Assembly (NCBI GenBank): GCA_963383645.1
Contig: OY726559.1
Span: 109,018,235-109,082,234, forward strand
Origin: Muscardinus avellanarius
Lineage: Eukaryota > Chordata > Mammalia > Rodentia > Gliridae
DNA: 64,000 nt
Direction: 5' to 3'
Shown here: in pieces, positions 40,880 through 52,437 of the stretch
How positions within the stretch are numbered: position 1 is the stretch's first letter
How the letters are laid out: every line of letters starts with the position of its first letter
Notes under the pieces: model-generated
What the model saw: the letters and a program-made list of their open reading frames with translations, nothing else
Databases searched by the model: none
Told to the model about the DNA's origin: nothing
Program-made: the position numbers and the translations under genes

Positions 40880-41058
40880 TTACTTTTTTTTTTTTTTTTT
40901 TTTTTTGGTACTAGGGATTTAATTCTACCTCTGAGGTATACCCCAGCCCTTTACAGTTTTCATTTGTAACAGGGTTTTGCTGAGTTGCTGAGGTTGGCTT
41001 CAGATCTGCAATCCTCCCTAGGACTGGGATTACACATGTACACTACCCTGCCCAGCTC
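40880..41058 (-). mobile_element. B1-ID SINE, group A
   Basis: Long T run, GGTACTAGGGATTTAATTCT, to ACTACCCTGCCCAGCT. Confidence 0.88.
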
Positions 41059-41850
41059 ATGTGCCACTAAATTAATCCATGCTCTAGTAAAGTCTCCTCT
41101 TAATAAGCTCAAACAAACGTGGCCCCCCACCAGTTCCATCTTGCAGAGAGCTCTCTGGAGCCTTCTCCTCTGCTCCTGTCTTGGCTGATGACCTCCAGAC
41201 CAGCAGGCCAGCTGTGGTCCCGAGCTCTGCCTTGGCCACATCCCGAGGCTCCCCTCCACCTCTGTGCGAGGACTCTGGTCCCCGGGTTCCCTCTCTCCCT
41301 CGTTCTTGATTTGCTCCATTGTTTTGGTGGAGCACGTTCTCCAGCAGTTTCCTAGAAGAGACGCAGGGGAAATACAAGGGCTATCGGTGCCCTGCCGTGT
41401 TCTCTGGGCACTTACCACATCCGTGCCTTCTAAACTGCCAACACTTGTGTCTGTTTGCCCATGTGCGCTTGTTCAGGAAGTGTTGGGGAATTAACCCCCT
41501 CCTCCCTGGAGCAGTCCTTAACCAATAACAGAGGAGAATTAACAGACAAACACCCCGGCTTCCTGGGCCCCAACAGGGCTAACTCTAAGGCATGTTTCCT
41601 ACATAGGTCTTCTAGAGTTGCCTAAGGAAATCAGGTTCGTTGTTGGCAGTAACTTGCTGGAAACGTTGGCTGGCTCACCTCCTTCTCTGCTTCCTGACAG
41701 GCATTTCCTGGGATTGGCTCCTGGAGAGACTCCTTTTGTTCTCATGTTTCTTTTCCATCTTTTTGCTTTACCTTCTATTTTCCAAAACTTCTACTGAGTT
41801 CCTGACATTCTATTATCACAATTAAACTCCAAATATTTCTTTTAAAAAAC
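41059..41850. other. Unrecognised, possibly ancient repeat
   Basis: TTGTTTTGGTGGAGCACGTT and CCAGCAGTTTCCTAGAAGAG recall an old mammalian repeat, but the class is unsure. Minus frame 40960-41418 is a shadow of GC-rich text plus a SINE. Confidence 0.35.
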
Positions 41851-41856
41851 AACTTT

Positions 41857-42058
41857 CTTTTGGGTGTGGTGGTACATGCCTATAACTCCAGTATGTGGGA
41901 AGCTGAGACAGGAGAATCACAGGTTTGAAGCCAGCCTGAGCAACTTAGCGAGAACTCAGCAATTTGGTATGACCCTGTTTCAAAATATAAAATAGGGATG
42001 AGGGTGTGGCTTGGAGTCTTGTAGAATGCCACCGGGCTCTATCCCCAGCACCAAAAGA
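41857..42058 (+). mobile_element. B1-ID SINE, group A
   Basis: TTGGGTGTGGTGGTACATGC to GCTCTATCCCCAGCACC. Confidence 0.9.
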
Positions 42059-43120
42059 GGTGGGGGCTCTCGGTTAATCTGTGCGCTTATCCTTTTTATC
42101 TTTCTGAAGATTTTAATCATTTTTGTTGTTGCATGCAGGTCACCTTTAGGGACCTTCTCTCCTGTGTGTCAGGGTCCCAGAGACGCTTCCCTAATTTCCA
42201 GATTGCTGTTGGTTCCCAGCGAAGTAAGGGAGAAAGCGAAGGCAGGACGTCTCCGATGGCTCTAGGTAATTTTCTACAGCCTCTGTTTTTACCTTCAGGA
42301 CATCCTTCCACACAGCAGCGCCTGATTTCCCCTCTGTCTTAATCTATTTCCAGAAGAAAAACTTGCATTCTCTGGACATGGTGGGGAGCGGGCAGTCAAC
42401 GGGGCAACGGCGAGAGGCTGAGACCTGGGGGTCTTTCTGGGGGCTGGGAGTCTTGCTGCTTTCTGAACTGACTTTCAACTCACGCTGCCGTTTTAGCTGT
42501 GACCTCACCCACATGTCCAAAAGCACCCTCTGCCACCAGCTGATGAGCATCTGGGAGCTCTGACTTGTAGAGTGCGTTGAGCAGTTCTCTCACTCGCTGG
42601 CACAGGATTCAGCTTGCTCTGGTCTCTTGATCCAGTTACCACTCACTCATCTAGGTCCAGACTTAAACACTATATTGCTGTTGCCCTTAGAGGGTTATTC
42701 TTTAAAATATTCATTTACATACATTCTTATTTGTTTAAATATGCCCAAAGAAACTCTACTCACGGAGAAGAAACTAGTAACACTGCTTGCCTATGGACAG
42801 GAAGAAAGCAGAGCTGGGCCAATGGCAGACATGGATGAGGGAAACTCTTGGGTCTGTGTCTCTTTTTTTGGCTTTAATACCATGTGATGTATTGCTTAAT
42901 CAAAATATTACATTTTTATTGCGTTCTAGGAGGGAGTGGAGTGCAACACATGTGTTAAATCTGCTGTTTTTAATCAGAAGTCTCAGGTGTTGTTTTTCTA
43001 CATCAGCAGCTACATTGGTGAGACTCTAAGAAACTTCCAGATCAAAACTATCTTAAGCATATCAGAGCCCTATACCAAAACACAAACAGATTTGTCTCCT
43101 TGAAATTAAAGATTTATGGA
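42059..43120. other. Single-copy stretch
   Basis: Several short open frames on both strands near 42120-42560, with no recognisable product. An acceptor-like TCTATTTCCAG at about 42352 has no clear donor partner. Confidence 0.45.
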
Positions 43121-43122
43121 AG

Positions 43123-43310
43123 GCAGCCAGGTGTGATGGTGCACACCTATAATTCCAGTACTCAGGAGGCCGAGACAAGAGGATCACAGGTTCAAAGCCA
43201 ATCTCAGTAATTTAGTGAGACCCTGTTTCAACAAAAGAATTTTAAAAAGGGCTGGGGGTGTAGCTCAGAGGAAGAATGCCCCTGAGTTTATTTCCCAGCA
43301 CCTCCCCCCA
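43123..43310 (+). mobile_element. B1-ID SINE, group A
   Basis: GCCAGGTGTGATGGTGCACA to TTATTTCCCAGCACC. Confidence 0.9.
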
Positions 43311-43736
43311 AAATATGCAAAATAAGAACAGCAAATAAGCCAGAAAGAACATAGAGAAAAAAATATTTGTGACAGTTCTGACCAAGGGTTCTTTCTTTAA
43401 AATATGGAGTTTTTACAGAGCAATTAAAAACAGACCAAAATCTAATAGAAAACAACAAAGGACACGAGTAGAATACATATGTAAGTAAATACAAGTGCCT
43501 AAAGTGGCTTTTAAATATAAAAATGCTCCACCTCATTCATAAATTAAAGAATGAAAATCAAAACAATGCAAAATTGCTAAAATATGCTAATATAACTGGA
43601 GAGGTGGGGATTTGACAGTATGGGGAATCGAAAACACTTTTAGGAGGATGAAAAATTGCAGTACAGCTTAGTACTAGCTATCAAAATTTAAGTTATACTC
43701 TAGGGCCCAGAAACTTCACCATCAGAAATTTATCTC

Positions 43737-43945
43737 AGCCGGGCGTGGTGGCGCACGCTTGTATTCCCCGCGCTTGAGAGGCAGAGACAGGAGGATTACA
43801 CAGGTTCTAAGCCAGCCATGCGAGCTGGCTTAGGAGAACCTGTTTCCAAATAAAAATGTAAAAATAGGTCTGGGAGTGTAGCCCAGAGGTAGAAGGGCTT
43901 CCAGGAACCCCAGTACCACCAAAAAAAAAAAAAAAAAAAAAGAAA
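43737..43945 (+). mobile_element. B1-ID SINE, group C short form
   Basis: AGAAATTTATCT repeated on each side (43724, 43949); GAGCTGGCTTAGGAGAACC core. Confidence 0.93.
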
Positions 43946-43962
43946 GAAAGAAATTTATCTAT

Positions 43963-44110
43963 GGCCAGGCATGGTGGTACACACCTGTTATCCCAGTACT
44001 TGGGAGGCTGAGACAGGAGGATTGCAAGTTTGAGACCAGCCCCAGCAACATAAGCTCTCAGCAACCTAGCAAGACACTATTTCCAAACAAAAAAACAAAA
44101 CAAAATAAAA
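43963..44110 (+). mobile_element. B1-ID SINE, ID half missing
   Basis: GCCAGGCATGGTGGTACACA to an (AAAAC)n tail. Confidence 0.87.
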
Positions 44111-44690
44111 ATTTTAAAAGCCAGGTTTTAAAATTTTAAAAAGTGAGGTCAGTAAAAATAAATAAGTAAATAAATAGACAGTTATCCTATAAATCTACAT
44201 GTGTATATATAAACACACATCCATACAAGTATAGTCATTGCAGTATTATTTTAGTCACAGAAACTGTAAGCAACTCATCTGTTTTTAGTAGTAGACCAGC
44301 TGCAGAGATCACAGTCCACTCATTTAAAGGGATAATAACCAGCACTAAGAAGAATGAGGCAGCTTAATATTCATGAGATTATTTTCAACACATATTGTTA
44401 AATTTAAAAGCAAGGTATGGAACAAAATGTATATAAAATGACCTCATTTGTATGTATGGTGATTTTCCAAAGGCTTGAAAAAAATATAAATGATAGCTAG
44501 GCTTTTGTGTACACAACATATTTCTGGAGGAATACTTAAGCAATCAGAAAGTATGTCTATCTCTGGAGAAGGGAACATGGAATATGAGGGGTTATGAAAA
44601 GTAAGGGAAAAATCCTGGGTTTTGTTTTGTTTTGTTTTGTTTGTAATGAAGTGCATACCTTAAAAGAAAAAAGCACCAGAAGTACACCCT

Positions 44691-45180
44691 GGTTAATTTG
44701 AGCTGAAAATGAATTTATCAAAGGATATGAGCATTTTCCAGGCTTTCCAGGTCTAGAGACCCAGGTTTAGAGGGGACGTAGCCAGAACAGACCCACGATG
44801 GTGCCGATGCTGCGGCTGCATGGACACCCAGCCAGGACCCAGCACGCCCAGGTGTGAGTGCTGACCCCTGCTGCTAGAATGGCCACCACCACAGTGTCCA
44901 GAAACTGCATGCGGCGGTTACAACTAGTGCTGCTCTCTACAAAACAGACTCAGCAGTCACTGAGTTCACTAGCTCCCGAACCCAGCCCAGATCCTGTGCC
45001 TTGCTTGGCTGCAAGGGAGGCTGAGAAATAAGGATCTGGCATCTTCAGCTTCCTTAGAGAAACATTGTTTGTGTATCCATCAGCACCCACAAAGAGGGAA
45101 ATGCCCTGAGTATAGAGAGTTAAATACCTAGGGGATGGGGAGAGGGAGATTATAGGAGAGAAAGAAGAAGTTTAATGCCA
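44691..45180. other. Unrecognised, possibly ancient repeat
   Basis: AGGGGACGTAGCCAGAACAG and GACCCCTGCTGCTAGAATGG look repeat-like, but the family is unknown to me. Confidence 0.35.
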
Positions 45181-45218
45181 GTTTTCTTTTCTTTTTTTTT
45201 TAAGATTTAACATTCCCA

Positions 45219-45284
<66 letters not shown>
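45219..45284. repeat. (GT)n(GA)n microsatellite
   Basis: About 20 GT then 12 GA units at a SINE tail. Confidence 0.96.
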
Positions 45285-45311
45285 TTTGTGTGTGCACACG
45301 TGTGCATACAC

Positions 45312-45487
45312 ATGTTCCAGGAATTGAACCCAAGGATATTTTACCTCTGAGCTACACTCCAGCCATTTTTATTTTTATTTTGAAATAGGGCCGTGCTAAG
45401 TTTCTGAGGCTAGCCTCAGACCTGTGATCCTCCTGCCCTAGCCTCCCAAGTACTGGGATTACAGGCATGTACCCCCATGCCTGGAGT
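45312..45487 (-). mobile_element. B1-ID SINE, group A
   Basis: TTCCAGGAATTGAACCCAAG to GTACCCCCATGCCTGG. Confidence 0.9.
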
Positions 45488-45560
45488 TTTTAAATTTTAT
45501 TGTTTATAATTTTACTGGTGCATTGTACTGATACAACATGGTGAGACTGAGTTGAGACTT
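45488..45560 (-). mobile_element. L1 3' end fragment
   Basis: TTTTACTGGTGCATTGTACT and GATACAACATGGTGAG, reverse of the L1 terminus. Confidence 0.55.
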
Positions 45561-45829
45561 CTGCATCACTTGGTGGTGGTGTTCACTTTGGGGGGAAGGT
45601 GTGAAACTCTATCCTGCCTCTCATATGACATAGTTGCATTTCTACCTGGTCTTTTGTTATTCAGAATCCTAACACTTTAGAGAGTAGAAATGTAGGTTCC
45701 TATAGGTCATTTGGTTCAAAAGCCTTGTAGAGAAAATCAAACTCAAGTAAATTTGGAAAAACCCAAATAGCCTGAATAACTCCATGAGTTTCATCTATAT
45801 TCAGGGCTGCTTCAGAGCATGAACAACCC

Positions 45830-45955
45830 TCCCAAACTACCTAGTCCCACCTGGTTTGTAGATGGAGAACTGTTTTCCTGTGAGAGGGTGAAGGTAGTTA
45901 GGCGCCTTGCCCAAGATGGCGAGGCCAAAGAGCAGCTGAGCTGGACTTCTTTCTC
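45830..45955 (-). mobile_element. MIR
   Basis: GTAGATGGAGAACTGTTTTC, GGCGCCTTGCCCAAGATGGC and GAGCAGCTGAGCTGGACTTC. Confidence 0.65.
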
Positions 45956-46323
45956 CAAAACCTCCCTCTCCAGAGGGAGGAAGGCAGCACTCAGCTTGAA
46001 GACACTCATAAACAAGCTCATACACTTGACTTCTCAGACAGCAGTGTCCGGTGTGTTACTTTGTGCTGTGAGTCTTCGCCTGGTGTGTGCTGTCTAACTA
46101 CCTTATTAAGACTATGGTGTCAGATGCATGGCAAAAGAGGGGGAAATAAAGAAAGTCAATCAAGTTCCCACAGATGCCCAATTTACTTAATTTAGGGATC
46201 GGTTATTTAGTGCTAGATCCTGATAAAGGGTAGGATACAAATGAGTACAAGACACAATTCCTGCTCATGGGAGCATACTTTCTTGAACAGTTACCGCCAG
46301 ACACTCCCATAATAAACGCAACA
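45956..46323. other. Single-copy stretch with a possible L2 fragment
   Basis: GGATACAAATGAGTACAAGA and AATTCCTGCTCATGGGAGCA at 46230-46280 look like reverse L2. Confidence 0.4.
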
Positions 46324-46735
46324 GCCAGGTATATTGCCATCAAGTACTGTAATCCAGTACTTGGGAGGCTGAGACAAGATTTCAGGGTTGAGGACAGCCT
46401 CAGCAACTTAGTGAGGCCTTCCACAATTTAGTGAGATCCTGTTTTAAAATAAAGCAAAATAGCCGGGCGTGGTGGTGCACACTTGTAATCCCCGCGCTTG
46501 GGAGGCGGAGACAGGAGGATCGCGCAGGTTTGAAGCCAGCCACGCTGGCTTAAGAGACCCTGTTTCCCAAAATAAAATAGGTCTGGGAGTGTAGCCCGGA
46601 GGTAGAAGGGCTTCCAGGAACCTCAGTACCACCAAAATAAATAAATAAATAAATAAGGCAAAATAGGTCTGGGGATAGACTCGGGTAGGTGCCTCTGGGT
46701 TCATTCCCCAGTATCAAATAAAATAAAAAAATAAA
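46324..46735 (+). mobile_element. B1-ID SINE, group A, split
   Basis: Head 46324-46461, tail 46657-46735; AAAGCAAAATAG and AAGGCAAAATAG at the junctions. Confidence 0.9.
46462..46655 (+). mobile_element. B1-ID SINE, group C short form, nested
   Basis: GCCGGGCGTGGTGGTGCACA to GGAACCTCAGTACCACC and an (AAAT)n tail. Confidence 0.94.
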
Positions 46736-46873
46736 AATGAGCATACCCTTACAATCACTACATATATTCTTTACTGCACTATATTTTAAATATTAGTCAA
46801 GCTAAATTTTCTTGTATTTTAGATTTAAGAGTAAATAGAAGCAAGTGTTCACATGTTTCTTTCCTTACCTCAG
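46736..46873. other. Single-copy stretch
   Basis: AT-rich; ends in the pyrimidine tract and AG that precede the candidate exon. Confidence 0.5.
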
Positions 46874-46985
46874 TGTATCATTTTGGGAATCGCACTTTAA
46901 AGCCCACTGTTCCAACCAGAGAATCGGATGGACAGAAAAAAATTACTGTATCCTAAGAGAGTATGAAGAGGACTCTTTTATCAGG
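46874..46985 (+). other. Candidate internal exon of an unidentified gene
   Basis: A strong acceptor (ATGTTTCTTTCCTTACCTCAG) ends at 46873 and a good donor (ATCAGG/GTAAGC) follows 46985. Of the three plus frames only one is open for all 112 bases, reading about 37 residues that begin VSFWESHFKAHCSNQ and end YEEDSFIR. No family is recognised, and no partner exon was found nearby, as expected if introns are long. Chance remains possible. Confidence 0.3.
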
Positions 46986-47136
46986 GTAAGCAATGTGCTC
47001 TTAGAGTACCAAAGAAGCATCTCCAGAGGAAAGGACCAGGGAACTAGGCCTGAGCCCGGGCCAGAGATGAGTGCCAACATTGATTTATTGGCTGGCGTCT
47101 GCGCAAAGGCTGCTTGATAGAAAGGCTGCACACGGA

Positions 47137-47240
47137 ATGTGAGCACACTTCTCTACTCGGAAGTAAGAGCACGGTACACAGAATCTAAGATGTAGCCCTT
47201 GTCCTCAACTCAGTGTGTTTCTACACAGCCCTAAAGGTCC
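47137..47240 (+). repeat. Local direct duplication, copy 1
   Basis: AATGTGAGCACAC, AGCACGGTACACAGAATCTA and AGATGTAGCCCTTGTCCTC recur at 47740-47855, about 93 percent identical by eye before an indel near the right end. Confidence 0.88.
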
Positions 47241-47334
47241 TCACCCCTGAGGCAGCCATTCCTCTGTGATGATACAGGAAGGCAGGTTTGATCCCTGGCC
47301 CATGATCGCCCTCGGCTGTCTACACTGGATAGTG

Positions 47335-47490
47335 GAAGCGAGTGCTTTAGCTGTGGAGTCAGGAGGCTGAGCTGCATTGGAGCCCCATACTTAGCAAGTG
47401 TGTGACCGTGGCCCTTCACCTCTTTCAGTCTTAATTTACTCATGTGCAAAAAAGGAACAACAAATGTCTTCCAGGATTGTTAGTCATTCC
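47335..47490 (+). mobile_element. MIR
   Basis: AGTGCTTTAGCTGTGGAGTC, GTGTGTGACCGTGGCCCTTC and AATTTACTCATGTGCAAAAA. Confidence 0.8.
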
Positions 47491-47494
47491 TAAA

Positions 47495-47700
47495 ATCTGT
47501 TGAGTGTTTCGCTGTGCTGTGTGTATTACATCCTTCATCTCCTGAACACCTCATGACCATGTAAGAAGGTAGGTGCTGTGAACCCATTCTGCAGGTGTGG
47601 AAACTAAGTCTGAGGGTAGACAGATCACTTGTACAAGTTCACACAGCTAGGATGTGCGGCTCCCTGACTCTAAAGCTCGTGTCCTACTCTCTCCATTTGG
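47495..47700 (-). mobile_element. MIR
   Basis: CATGACCATGTAAGAAGGTA, GCAGGTGTGGAAACTAAGTC and TTCACACAGCTAGGATGTGC. Its head-to-head partner is the MIR at 47335. Confidence 0.8.
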
Positions 47701-47739
47701 CTGCTGTAGTTGCGGTGTTATCTGGAAGAGCAAATGGAA

Positions 47740-47855
47740 AATGTGAGCACACGTCTCGACTCAGAAGTAAGGGCACGGTACACAGAATCTAAGATGTAGC
47801 CCTTGTCCTCGACTCTAAGTTCACAATGTTTTTCTACACAGCCCTACAGGTCAAC
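47740..47855 (+). repeat. Local direct duplication, copy 2
   Basis: Second copy, 0.6 kb from copy 1, with an extra TAAGTTCACA-like insertion near the right end. Confidence 0.88.
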
Positions 47856-47914
47856 AAAGTAGGGTTTGGTTAGAAAGAAAAGGTGGAAAAAGAATTCTGA
47901 AGTTACAACACTGT

Positions 47915-48018
47915 ATGGTAACCTGGAAAGCGCACTAGGTTAACAGGAGGGCAGTCCTGTCCCAAACGTCCTCTCTGGACTTGGGGCACATCATCTAGGC
48001 TGAGTTTACTCATCTCTC
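47915..48018 (+). mobile_element. MIR
   Basis: CTGGACTTGGGGCACATCAT then TGAGTTTACTCATCTCTCAG. Confidence 0.65.
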
Positions 48019-49020
48019 AGGGGCTTTTTCTTGCTGGTCAATCCTCAGACTCCAGTCTCAGAATGCTCTGCAGTCTGAAGTCTCCCCACACTCTGGGGAG
48101 AGGCAGGACTGAGGCATGTGGACCAGGAGGCGATCCTGAGGCCAGGGAGAGCTCCCTCAGACAGGCCATGTGGGGGCAGATGAGGCCTTGGGCAGTGCCC
48201 AGTGGCATGGGCCGGGATTATGAAGAGTTATGAAGAAACGTCGTGGAGAAGGCTTCTGCTGTGGTCACGCCTCTGTTTACTTTGGTAGTTTGGTCATTTT
48301 TTTAAACTGACCCCTCCCAAATGAGATCTTCAGTTTTCAGCTGGGTAAATTCAGGGCCTTGCAACTGATGGGGTATCTGAATCCTCTGTGGCTCAGTCGC
48401 TGGAGGGAGGCCAGGGCAGCTGACACCCCCTCCTTTCGGGTGAGTGAAGCCAGGGCTACAAATGTGCTGACCGTAGCCAGCAGCCTGCAAACTCAAACAT
48501 CCTCCTCTCCTCTGCCCTGGTGCAGCAATGGGAGGAACAGCAAGCCGTGGAGCTTTCCAGAGCAGGGCAAGGCTCAAGCCAGTCCCTTCCAGCCATTCGC
48601 TCCCGCGCTTCGGCTCGCAGCCATGTGGGTACAAGGTTATAGTTACAACTTAGAACTGCTGACACTGCTTAAAAAACAAAACCAAACCAAAAAACACACT
48701 TTCCTTCAGGGCTAAAGAGTCACAGAACTGATTCAAACCCAAAGGTGCACAGTATCTCTTTTTCTTTTCATATTTTCTTAAGTTTGAACAACACCCATGT
48801 TGCTATTTAAGAATCAGAGAGGAGGAAAGTTTAGTTCTTTAAAAAAATTCTCCAGTTTCTTTTGGCCTCCAAATGCCAAAGAATAGAGTCGTTTATGCTT
48901 AAGATTAAAAACATCTGGTCGGTACATCTGAGTAAGGCTAGGCTTGAAGTGGGGAAAAACCAGGTGGAATGGTCTGCCTTTTTGAATCCTGGAATTTTAA
49001 GCATGTATGGGACTAAACAA
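48019..49020. other. Single-copy stretch
   Basis: A small CpG-bearing patch at 48590-48640 (GCTCCCGCGCTTCGGCTCGC) precedes ATGTGG/GTACAAG, which could be a short first exon but has no supporting promoter motifs. Confidence 0.4.
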
Positions 49021-49024
49021 TGCT

Positions 49025-49140
49025 AAATTCAACCTTTTCATTTTACTTATAAGAAGCAGGTCCAGAAGGTTAGGACGTAATGTCACTCTGTAAGTGTCTG
49101 AAGTGAGCCCAGAACCCAGGTCTGCTCAGTCATAGTCTTG
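49025..49140 (-). mobile_element. MIR
   Basis: TTTTCATTTTACTTATAAGA, GAAGCAGGTCCAGAAGGTTA and AGCCCAGAACCCAGGTCTGC. Confidence 0.6.
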
Positions 49141-49289
49141 TACACATTAAATATATCCACACCTTGGGAGGACTTGCACATTAAAAAGAAAACATGAAAA
49201 ATAAATAATACGTGCGTTTTAGATAAATATTTATTTACAATTCCCAGCTTTTCTCCAGTGAATATATAATCTCTAGGACAACAGAGAGA

Positions 49290-49515
49290 TTTGACGTCCG
49301 TAGAGCACCTATTATCTACCAGGTATTTGCATGCATTTTTCATTTGTTTTTTTCCATGACACTATGCGGGGAGCACTATCATGCCATTTCATAGATAACC
49401 AAACTGAACAGTGATGTACACTGCCCAGGTTCTCCCCACTAGAAAGTGGTGGAGTCAGAATCCAAGCTGGATCTCTCCCAACCTGCAGCTCCCAGACTAC
49501 AGCACACCACATCAG
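49290..49515 (-). mobile_element. MIR
   Basis: GGAGCACTATCATGCCATTT, GTACACTGCCCAGGTTCTCC and GTGGTGGAGTCAGAATCCAA. Confidence 0.7.
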
Positions 49516-49589
49516 CAATGCCACTGTGTACATTATACTTTATATGCTTTTCTACTTTCAAAATGATGACCTAATTTTTGTAATTATTG

Positions 49590-50545
49590 CTTTTACAGGT
49601 GTATTCTATTTATTCATCCGGTAGATATTTATCAAAAAGGTATTTCATTCCAGGCATAGTTGAGACACTGAGGATACAGTAGTAAGCAACATGCATAAAT
49701 CTGTCTTTTCACAGAACACGGATTATAGGGGAGAAACAGACAATAAACCAAGTCAATCTGATGAAGTGACAGGTGCAATTAAAAACAAACAAGGATGAGG
49801 AGTAGGAAATACAAAGAGTTGGGGCTGGGGAATAGCAATTTGAAATACGATCATTATGAAAAGACCATCTCATCTATTTTGTTGGAACCAAGACCTGAAG
49901 GCACGGAGGTTCCAGAACAAAGCAAGTGGCTATCTGGGAGAAGGGAGTTGGAGGCAGAGGAGTGAGCTCAGAGTCACTGGGGTAAAGCAAGAGGAAAAGC
50001 AGTATCAGATGAGGTCACAGAGGAAGTGGAGGCCAGATGAGGTGGGGTTTGGGATTGATAAAAGAGCTCAATTTTTATATTAAATGAGAGGAGAGCCTTG
50101 GAAGCTTCTGAGCGAAAGACGGACACATCTATGTTTTTTGTTGTTGTTGTTTTTGTTTTTGTTTTTTTCTGTGTGCAGTACAGGGGATGGAACCCAGGGG
50201 CATTCTACCTCCAGGCTACACTCCAGACCTATTTTATTTTTTATTTGGAAACAGGGTCTCAAAATGTTGCGCAGGACCTCAATAATTAGCTGAGGCTGGC
50301 GTCGAACCTACAATGCTCCTGTCTCAGGCTCCCAAGTCCTGGGACTACAGGCATGCACCACCACGTCCAGCAGCACGTGTAAGTTTTCTAAAGGATTAAT
50401 GCAGGTGCTGAGATGAGAGTAGACTGGAGGTGGGAACAAGAGAGGAAGTAGAAACACCTGTGTGGAGGCGCTGCTGTCATTCAGGTGAGGGAGGATGACC
50501 TGTGCTGGGGCAGCAGAGAATGAGGTGAAAGGTGATACAATTCAA
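49590..50545 (-). mobile_element. L2 remnant, SINE-interrupted
   Basis: GTATTTCATTCCAGGCATAG, GGAGAAACAGACAATAAACC, AGACCTGAAGGCACGGAGGT and, past the SINE, GCTGTCATTCAGGTGAGGGA, in antisense L2 order. Confidence 0.65.
50164..50375 (-). mobile_element. B1-ID SINE, group C-like
   Basis: GTACAGGGGATGGAACCCAG, TTTATTTGGAAACAGGGTCT and CACCACCACGTCCAGC. Confidence 0.9.
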
Positions 50546-50619
50546 GGCATCTTTTCACACTTCAACAGCATTACAATGTCCTCTCTCTATGCAGTGATGT
50601 CACAAAACACGTTCTTATT

Positions 50620-50790
50620 TTGGAGACTAAGGTTGTTCCAGCTTGCACTATTGCAGAGAACACTCTCACTCATGGTCTCGCTCAGCGTTTGTGCTTCTCA
50701 TTTTCCGTGGGGTAAACCCCCAGAAGTTGGATCGCTGAGCCCAAGAATGTGTTCATGCTGTGACCCTTGCTACGTACTGTTCTATTACAA
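50620..50790 (-). mobile_element. Old L1 fragment
   Basis: TCATTTTCCGTGGGGTAAAC and CCCCAGAAGTTGGATCGCTG are reverse-strand L1 ORF2 end/3' UTR text. Confidence 0.5.
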
Positions 50791-51420
50791 AACAGGCGGC
50801 AGGAGTAGGGCCTAAGGGGCCTTTCATTTTAAATGCTCCAGAACTCCTTTCCTATCTCCAGCGTTTAATTCCCTTTCCTGCGTTTTCTCTCTACTCACTC
50901 TCATTTTGAGGAGCTTAAAAAGGGGAAGGGGAACAAAGACGGACAAAGGTTAGGCTGGCCACAGAGAGAGGTGAGAAAGGACAGACTTCTTCTTTCCCCC
51001 TTGTCTGATAGCGAGAAAGGGTCAGCTGCTTTCCTTGGTTGAATGAGAATCTGAATCAACAAACTAACAATACTGCTTACTTAGAGACTTCTTTTTTCCT
51101 TCTGGGGAGATCAATGGACTTTAAAATTTCAATTATCTTTCACAATATCCCCTGGTGCTAGATCAAACTGCTGCCTCTGAGCAAACATTCTATCACCAGG
51201 GTGGGAAGTTTACCAAACCTCGAGGCTCCTTTATTCCCACTCGACCTCAGTGTGGTTACCTTTTCAAAGGAGGTATTCCCCCTTTAACTCCAAAGTGTAC
51301 CTGCTCGGCCCCCTTGACCAACTTTACCTGGATACGAAAGCAAGGGTTTTAACTGTTTATTGGAAGTGGGGCTTACTGATGAGCTTTAGGCTTCACCTGT
51401 CAATTTCTGCTGATCCTAAA
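50791..51420. other. Single-copy stretch
   Basis: Nothing recognised. Confidence 0.5.
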
Positions 51421-51965
51421 ATTTGAAAATATAAGAAATGCTAAACAGTCAAACTAATCTTGAAAAGAAAGCCATGGACTCATGTGTCCTCATTTCAAAA
51501 TGCATTGTAAAATTAAAGTAGTCAGAACAGCATGAGGCTGGCAGAGACACGCATCACAGATCAATGGAAAAGAACTGAGAATCACAAACACTAGCTGTTA
51601 TGGTCAACTGATTACTGATGAAGGAGTCAAGACAATTAATCTTTTCAATGAATGGTGCTGAAATAGCTGGATATTCACAGACAAAAGAATCAGTTTGGAC
51701 CTCTGCTTAATATCATGCACAAGAATTAGCTCCCATAATTAAATATTAATATAGAAGCTACAACTATGAAACTTTAGAAAAGTATGGAATATTTGTGACT
51801 TTGGGTTAGGTAGTAAGTCTTTGTGAGCTTGGGTTAGGCACTGATTTCTTAGATGCAAGACTAAAAGCACAAGTGATAAAAGAGAAAAACAGCTAAGCTA
51901 AACTTCATCAAAATAAAAAACTTCTGTGCTTTAACAGACACCATTAAAAAGAAAAAAGCTTAGCT

Positions 51966-52160
51966 AGACTTGGTGCTGCACTCCTGTAATCCCAGTACTT
52001 ATAAGGCAGAGACAGGAGGATCACAGGTTCAAGGCCAGTCTCAGCAACTCAGTGAGACCATCAGTAACTTGGTAGGAACTTGTTTAAAAAAAAAAATAAA
52101 ATAGGGTTGGGAGTGTGGCTCAGAGGCAACACACCCCTAGGTTCAATCCTCACTATGAGA
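51966..52160 (+). mobile_element. B1-ID SINE, group A, inside L1
   Basis: GACTTGGTGCTGCACTCCTG to GTTCAATCCTCACTATGAG, followed by a GAAA/GGAA tail to 52205. Confidence 0.9.
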
Positions 52161-52336
52161 AGAAAGAAAGACAAGAAAGAAAGAAAGGAAGAGGAAGGAG
52201 AAAGAAAAAACTGAAAGGACCACTCATTTCCCAATAAATATTTGCAAATCATATGTCTGACAAGATATTTACATCCAGAATATTAAAAAACACAACTCAA
52301 TCATAAAAAGACAAGCAATCTAATTTAAAAATGTAC

Positions 52337-52437
52337 AGTGGGCTGGGGTTCTAGCTCAGTGGTATAGCAACTGCCTGGCATGCTTGGGACTGGGTTTGAT
52401 CCCTAGCACTGCAAATCAAATAAATAAAAATAGGAAT
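52337..52437 (+). mobile_element. ID element, inside L1
   Basis: GGGGTTCTAGCTCAGTGGTA (A box) and GGGACTGGGTTTGATCCCTA (B box) with an AAATAAATAAAAA tail. A free ID, not fused to B1. Confidence 0.93.

Larger units (their letters stand above)
43340..44690 (+). mobile_element. Old L1/HAL1-like remnant, interrupted
   Basis: ATGCTCCACCTCATTCATAA with GAAAATCAAAACAATGCAAA, then TTCACCATCAGAAATTTAT, later CATTGCAGTATTATTTTAGT and TATGTCTATCTCTGGAGAAG. Two SINEs sit at 43737-44110. Confidence 0.65.

Noticed and set aside
40960..41418. 152-codon minus frame
   Set aside because: Partly SINE; no recognisable protein features.
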